The notes below the pieces were generated by a model. The model was not told where the DNA came from. It made no database searches and was given only the letters and a program-made list of their open reading frames with translations. From CAG-611 sp964487215 (GTDB taxonomy: Bacteria; Bacillota_I; Bacilli_A; RF39; UBA660), in NCBI GenBank assembly GCA_964487215.1, contig CAZAPU010000016.1, positions 1 to 15,949 of the forward strand: 15,949 nt of DNA, written 5' to 3'. Positions 13,757 to 15,949 of this stretch are shown here, piece by piece (the stretch's first letter is position 1; each line of letters starts with the position of its first letter). Both the position numbers and the translations under genes were made by a program.

Positions 13757-15054
13757 TTTTCTAATCCTTTTCTATAAGCATCTCTTAAATAAAATGAATC
13801 TTTACAACCCATAAAACAAATTACTGAATTAGGATAATTATATAATTTTGATATTTCTTCTAGAGAAATACTCTCACTATCAGGTACAAGATCAGTAATT
13901 AATTTTGAAGTTATATTTGGATAATCTTCTATTTTTTCCCTTGCTGGTTCTATCTCTGTTACAAATGCTTTATCAGCAAGTTTTATAACATCAGCAAATT
14001 CTTTATAGAAAGCTTCTGTTCTTGATAATGTATATGGTATTAAAACCGCTACTACTTGCTTATCAGGATATTTTTGTCTAGCAGTTTCTATAACCGTTTT
14101 TACTTCAGTTGGATGATGTGCATAATCATCTACAAGTACACAGTCATTAATAAATTCTTCACTAAATCTTCTTTTTGCACCTTTAAAACTATCTAAATAA
14201 TTAATAATATCGTCTTTTGACACCCCTAATAAGTCACATATATAAATACTTGCTAAAGAATTAAGTACCATATGTTTTCCAAAAATATGGATATCAAAAT
14301 GACCATAAAATTCATTATGCATATATACATCAAAACTAGATCCATTATCTTTATATTCAACATTTTTAGCAACAATATCATTATTATCACCAAAACCATA
14401 ATATACAATTTTATCACTCTTTAATTTTCTTACATTAATATCATCACCATAAGCAATTACCTTATTTGTTACAGAGTCTATAAATTCTTGAAATACATCA
14501 ATTATTTCATCTACATTTTTATAACAATCAACATGATCTAATTCAATATTAGTAATAATTGCATAGTCAGGAAAATATGAAAGAAAATGTCTTTCAAATT
14601 CACAAGATTCTACTACAAAAAGATTTGAGTCTTTATTAATAAAACCTGTCCCATCACCAATTAAATAATTAGTACCAATTGTATTATCCAATATTCTTGA
14701 AATCATTGAAGTTGTTGTTGTTTTTCCATGAGTTCCTGAAATACATATTGAATTAAATTTTTTTGTAAATTCACCAATAACTTCAAAATAACCTTTTACT
14801 TCTAAATCAAGTTTTCTTGCTTTCTTAATCACTGGATGATCTTCATGTATAGCTGCAGTATGAATAACAATCATTCCTTTTTCTAAATTATTTAAATCAT
14901 AATAAATAGGAATGTTTCTTTTTATTAATGGCTCTTCTGTTATTGCATAATACTTCATATCATCATAACCAATTATCTCATTTCCAAGATCATATAACAT
15001 TGTAGCAAGAGCACTCATACCTGAGCCTTTTATACCAGCCATAAAATATTTCAT
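13753..15054 (-). CDS. murC: UDP-N-acetylmuramate--L-alanine ligase
   Basis: Cytosolic Mur ligase adding L-alanine to UDP-MurNAc, the first amino acid of the peptidoglycan stem. 433 residues, normal length. The N-terminal UDP-binding domain starts AGIKGSGMSALA (6-17) and holds VIHTAAIHEDHP (63-74). The central ATPase domain contains SGTHGKTTTT (106-115), the substrate segment ESCEFERHF (149-157) and TNIELDHVDCY (168-178). The C-terminal domain has KGAKRRF (291-297) and DDYAHHPTEV (309-318). The ATG at 15054 has GGGAGG 6 bases upstream, inside the end of the preceding 83-residue gene. Its TGA stop lies in an ATGA overlap with the downstream hydrolase gene. Presence of murC shows the organism makes a peptidoglycan wall. 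Confidence 0.97.
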   Translation of the reverse strand: MKYFMAGIKGSGMSALATMLYDLGNEIIGYDDMKYYAITEEPLIKRNIPIYYDLNNLEKGMIVIHTAAIHEDHPVIKKARKLDLEVKGYFEVIGEFTKKFNSICISGTHGKTTTTSMISRILDNTIGTNYLIGDGTGFINKDSNLFVVESCEFERHFLSYFPDYAIITNIELDHVDCYKNVDEIIDVFQEFIDSVTNKVIAYGDDINVRKLKSDKIVYYGFGDNNDIVAKNVEYKDNGSSFDVYMHNEFYGHFDIHIFGKHMVLNSLASIYICDLLGVSKDDIINYLDSFKGAKRRFSEEFINDCVLVDDYAHHPTEVKTVIETARQKYPDKQVVAVLIPYTLSRTEAFYKEFADVIKLADKAFVTEIEPAREKIEDYPNITSKLITDLVPDSESISLEEISKLYNYPNSVICFMGCKDSFYLRDAYRKGLEK

Positions 15055-15057
15055 ATT

Positions 15058-15309
15058 TTACCTCCCTCTATTTTTATTTTTTATATTTGTACCATAATTT
15101 ATTAATTCAACTGATTCTTTATCATAATTTAATACACCTGAATCAATAATTTCTTGAATATTATTAATTATTCCAATTTGTTCTAAATAACCAATAGTAA
15201 TACCAACATATCCTTTTAAATCTATTAAAAATGCTTCTTCTAATTCCTTTATATTGGCATATTGAGGAAATAATTTTATAAAATTTTCATAATTTTTTCT
15301 ACATTCCAT
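15058..15309 (-). CDS. Hypothetical 83-residue protein upstream of murC
   Basis: I do not recognise this short protein. It is soluble, with no signal or membrane helix, and looks mostly helical (NYENFIKLFPQYANIKELEEAF at the start), ending in a basic tail (NIKNKNRGR). It is a real gene by context: GGAGG is 8 bases before the ATG, a near-consensus promoter lies upstream, and only 3 bases separate its stop from the murC ATG, whose ribosome binding site is inside it. It heads the murC-hydrolase operon and may affect murC translation by coupling. A regulatory or adaptor role is possible but not shown. Confidence 0.7.
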   Translation of the reverse strand: MECRKNYENFIKLFPQYANIKELEEAFLIDLKGYVGITIGYLEQIGIINNIQEIIDSGVLNYDKESVELINYGTNIKNKNRGR

Positions 15310-15333
15310 TACCTAACCTCCTATAATATTTCA

Positions 15334-15362
15334 AGTATAACATTTTTATTTAATATTGTTAA
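15334..15362 (-). promoter_or_regulatory. Sigma-A promoter of the murC operon
   Basis: On the minus strand TTAACA (15357-15362) and TATACT (15334-15339), each 5 of 6 to consensus, are spaced 17 bases apart. The -35 overlaps the outer arm of the serS terminator hairpin. Confidence 0.78.
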
Positions 15363-15398
15363 CAAAAAAGATGCTACCATCTTTATTTTGTTGTTAAC
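15358..15398 (-). terminator. Intrinsic terminator of serS
   Basis: The inner 7-bp stem AAAGATG/CATCTTT (15367-15373 with 15378-15384, loop of 4) is followed by a T-run on the minus strand. It is flanked by a perfect outer inverted repeat GTTAACAA (15358-15365)/TTGTTAAC (15391-15398), making a longer interrupted hairpin. The serS stop codon (15383-15385) is inside. Confidence 0.75.
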
Positions 15399-15949
15399 TT
15401 TTCTTCTCCACCCATATAAGGTCTTAGAACTGTTGGAATATTTATACTTCCATCTTCGTTCATATTGTTTTCCATAAAAGCAATTAACATTCTTGGTGGT
15501 GCTACTACTGTATTATTTAATGTATGTAAATAGTAAGTTTCTTTATCTTTTTTAGCTCTTATTCCAAGTCTTCTAGCTTGTGCTTCGCCAAGATTAGAAC
15601 AACTTCCTACTTCAAAATATTTTTTTTGTCTTGGACTCCAAGCTTCAACATCACATGATTTAACTTTTAAATCTGCCAAATCACCACTACAACATTCTAA
15701 AGTTCTAACAGGAATATCTAAACTTCTAAATAATTCAACTGTATAACTCCACATTTTATTATACCAATACATTGATTCTTCTGGTTCACATATAACAATC
15801 ATTTCTTGCTTTTCAAATTGATGAACTCGATACACTCCTCGCTCCTCAATTCCATGTGCCCCTACTTCTTTTCTAAAACATGGTGAATAAGAAGTTAGAG
15901 TTAAAGGTAATTCCTTCTCATTTAATATTTCTCCCATAAATCTAGCAAT
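15383..15949 (-). CDS. serS: Seryl-tRNA synthetase, C-terminal catalytic part (5' end beyond window)
   Basis: Charges tRNA(Ser) with serine. 188 C-terminal residues are visible, running off the right edge with the frame open; the N-terminal tRNA-binding coiled coil is outside. Counting from the first visible residue, motif 2 is FRKEVG at about 25-30 with VYRVHQFEKQEM near 39-50, the serine-site segment is GSCSNLGEAQARRL at about 115-128, and motif 3 is APPRMLIAFMEN at about 149-160 with the class II arginine. It ends VLRPYMGGEEKLTTK. The pattern APPRMLIAFMENN and SNLGEAQARRLGIR differs from the common bacterial form (G.GR.L.A..EN; CSNF.DFQARR). I read it as a divergent or archaeal-like clade, with moderate certainty. 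Confidence 0.93.
   Translation of the reverse strand: MARFMGEILNEKELPLTLTSYSPCFRKEVGAHGIEERGVYRVHQFEKQEMIVICEPEESMYWYNKMWSYTVELFRSLDIPVRTLECCSGDLADLKVKSCDVEAWSPRQKKYFEVGSCSNLGEAQARRLGIRAKKDKETYYLHTLNNTVVAPPRMLIAFMENNMNEDGSINIPTVLRPYMGGEEKLTTK

Noticed and set aside
15358..15398. GTTAACAA/TTGTTAAC arms resembling biotin-repressor half-sites
   Set aside because: The half-sites are in the opposite order to the BirA operator, no biotin gene is near, and they simply flank the serS terminator stem.
1..15949. Reassigned UGA (Mycoplasma-type) code, CRISPR arrays, insertion sequences, tRNA genes
   Set aside because: TGA ends spoIIP and murC at coupled ATGA overlaps; no spaced direct repeats, transposase or cloverleaf-type sequence was seen by eye.

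Overview
The window is very AT-rich, dense, chromosomal-type bacterial DNA, mostly on the minus strand, from what looks like a spore-forming, peptidoglycan-making member of the Bacillota. Spore genes (gpr, spoIIP, a YqxA-like small protein), murC, two class B sortases, a pilin-like protein and strong Shine-Dalgarno sites point that way. Two genes (spoIIP, murC) end in TGA within ATGA overlaps and tryptophan is TGG, so the standard bacterial code applies, not the Mycoplasma code. A low-GC uncultured gut Bacilli lineage (RF39/Erysipelotrichales neighbourhood) is my inference. No plasmid, phage, insertion-sequence, CRISPR or RNA-gene signature was seen.

Left to right: a TasA/SipW-type secreted protein truncated by the left edge (1-594, minus); an unknown coiled-coil protein followed by fmt (2254 to 677, minus); a sporulation cluster gpr, spoIIP, yqxA-like (4606 to 2312, minus), diverging from rpsT (plus), the same neighbourhood as in Bacillus; a membrane-anchored transglutaminase-like protein (plus); a minus-strand group pilin-like, mutL, small kinase-like protein, miaA (9743 to 5944); a Tyr/Pro-rich small basic protein (plus) that is a candidate spore-coat component; an unknown 413-residue helical protein (minus); two tandem class B sortases (plus) behind a strong promoter with an upstream palindrome; then, on minus from the right edge, serS (C-terminal part), an 83-residue unknown, murC and a glyoxalase-II-like metallo-hydrolase.

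The genes cover translation (fmt, miaA, rpsT, serS), DNA repair (mutL), wall synthesis (murC), sporulation and cell-surface assembly (sortases, pilin-like, TasA-like, transglutaminase-like). Control regions are compact: convergent gene pairs share one perfect or near-perfect palindromic terminator that includes both stop codons, and several promoters begin directly at the previous terminator. The items most worth a second look are a MiaA lacking most of its insertion domain, a minimal kinase-like gene between mutL and miaA, the Tyr/Pro-rich gene with a sporulation-type promoter box, and the palindrome upstream of the sortase pair. I did not find a clear multi-gene novel defence or mobile system.
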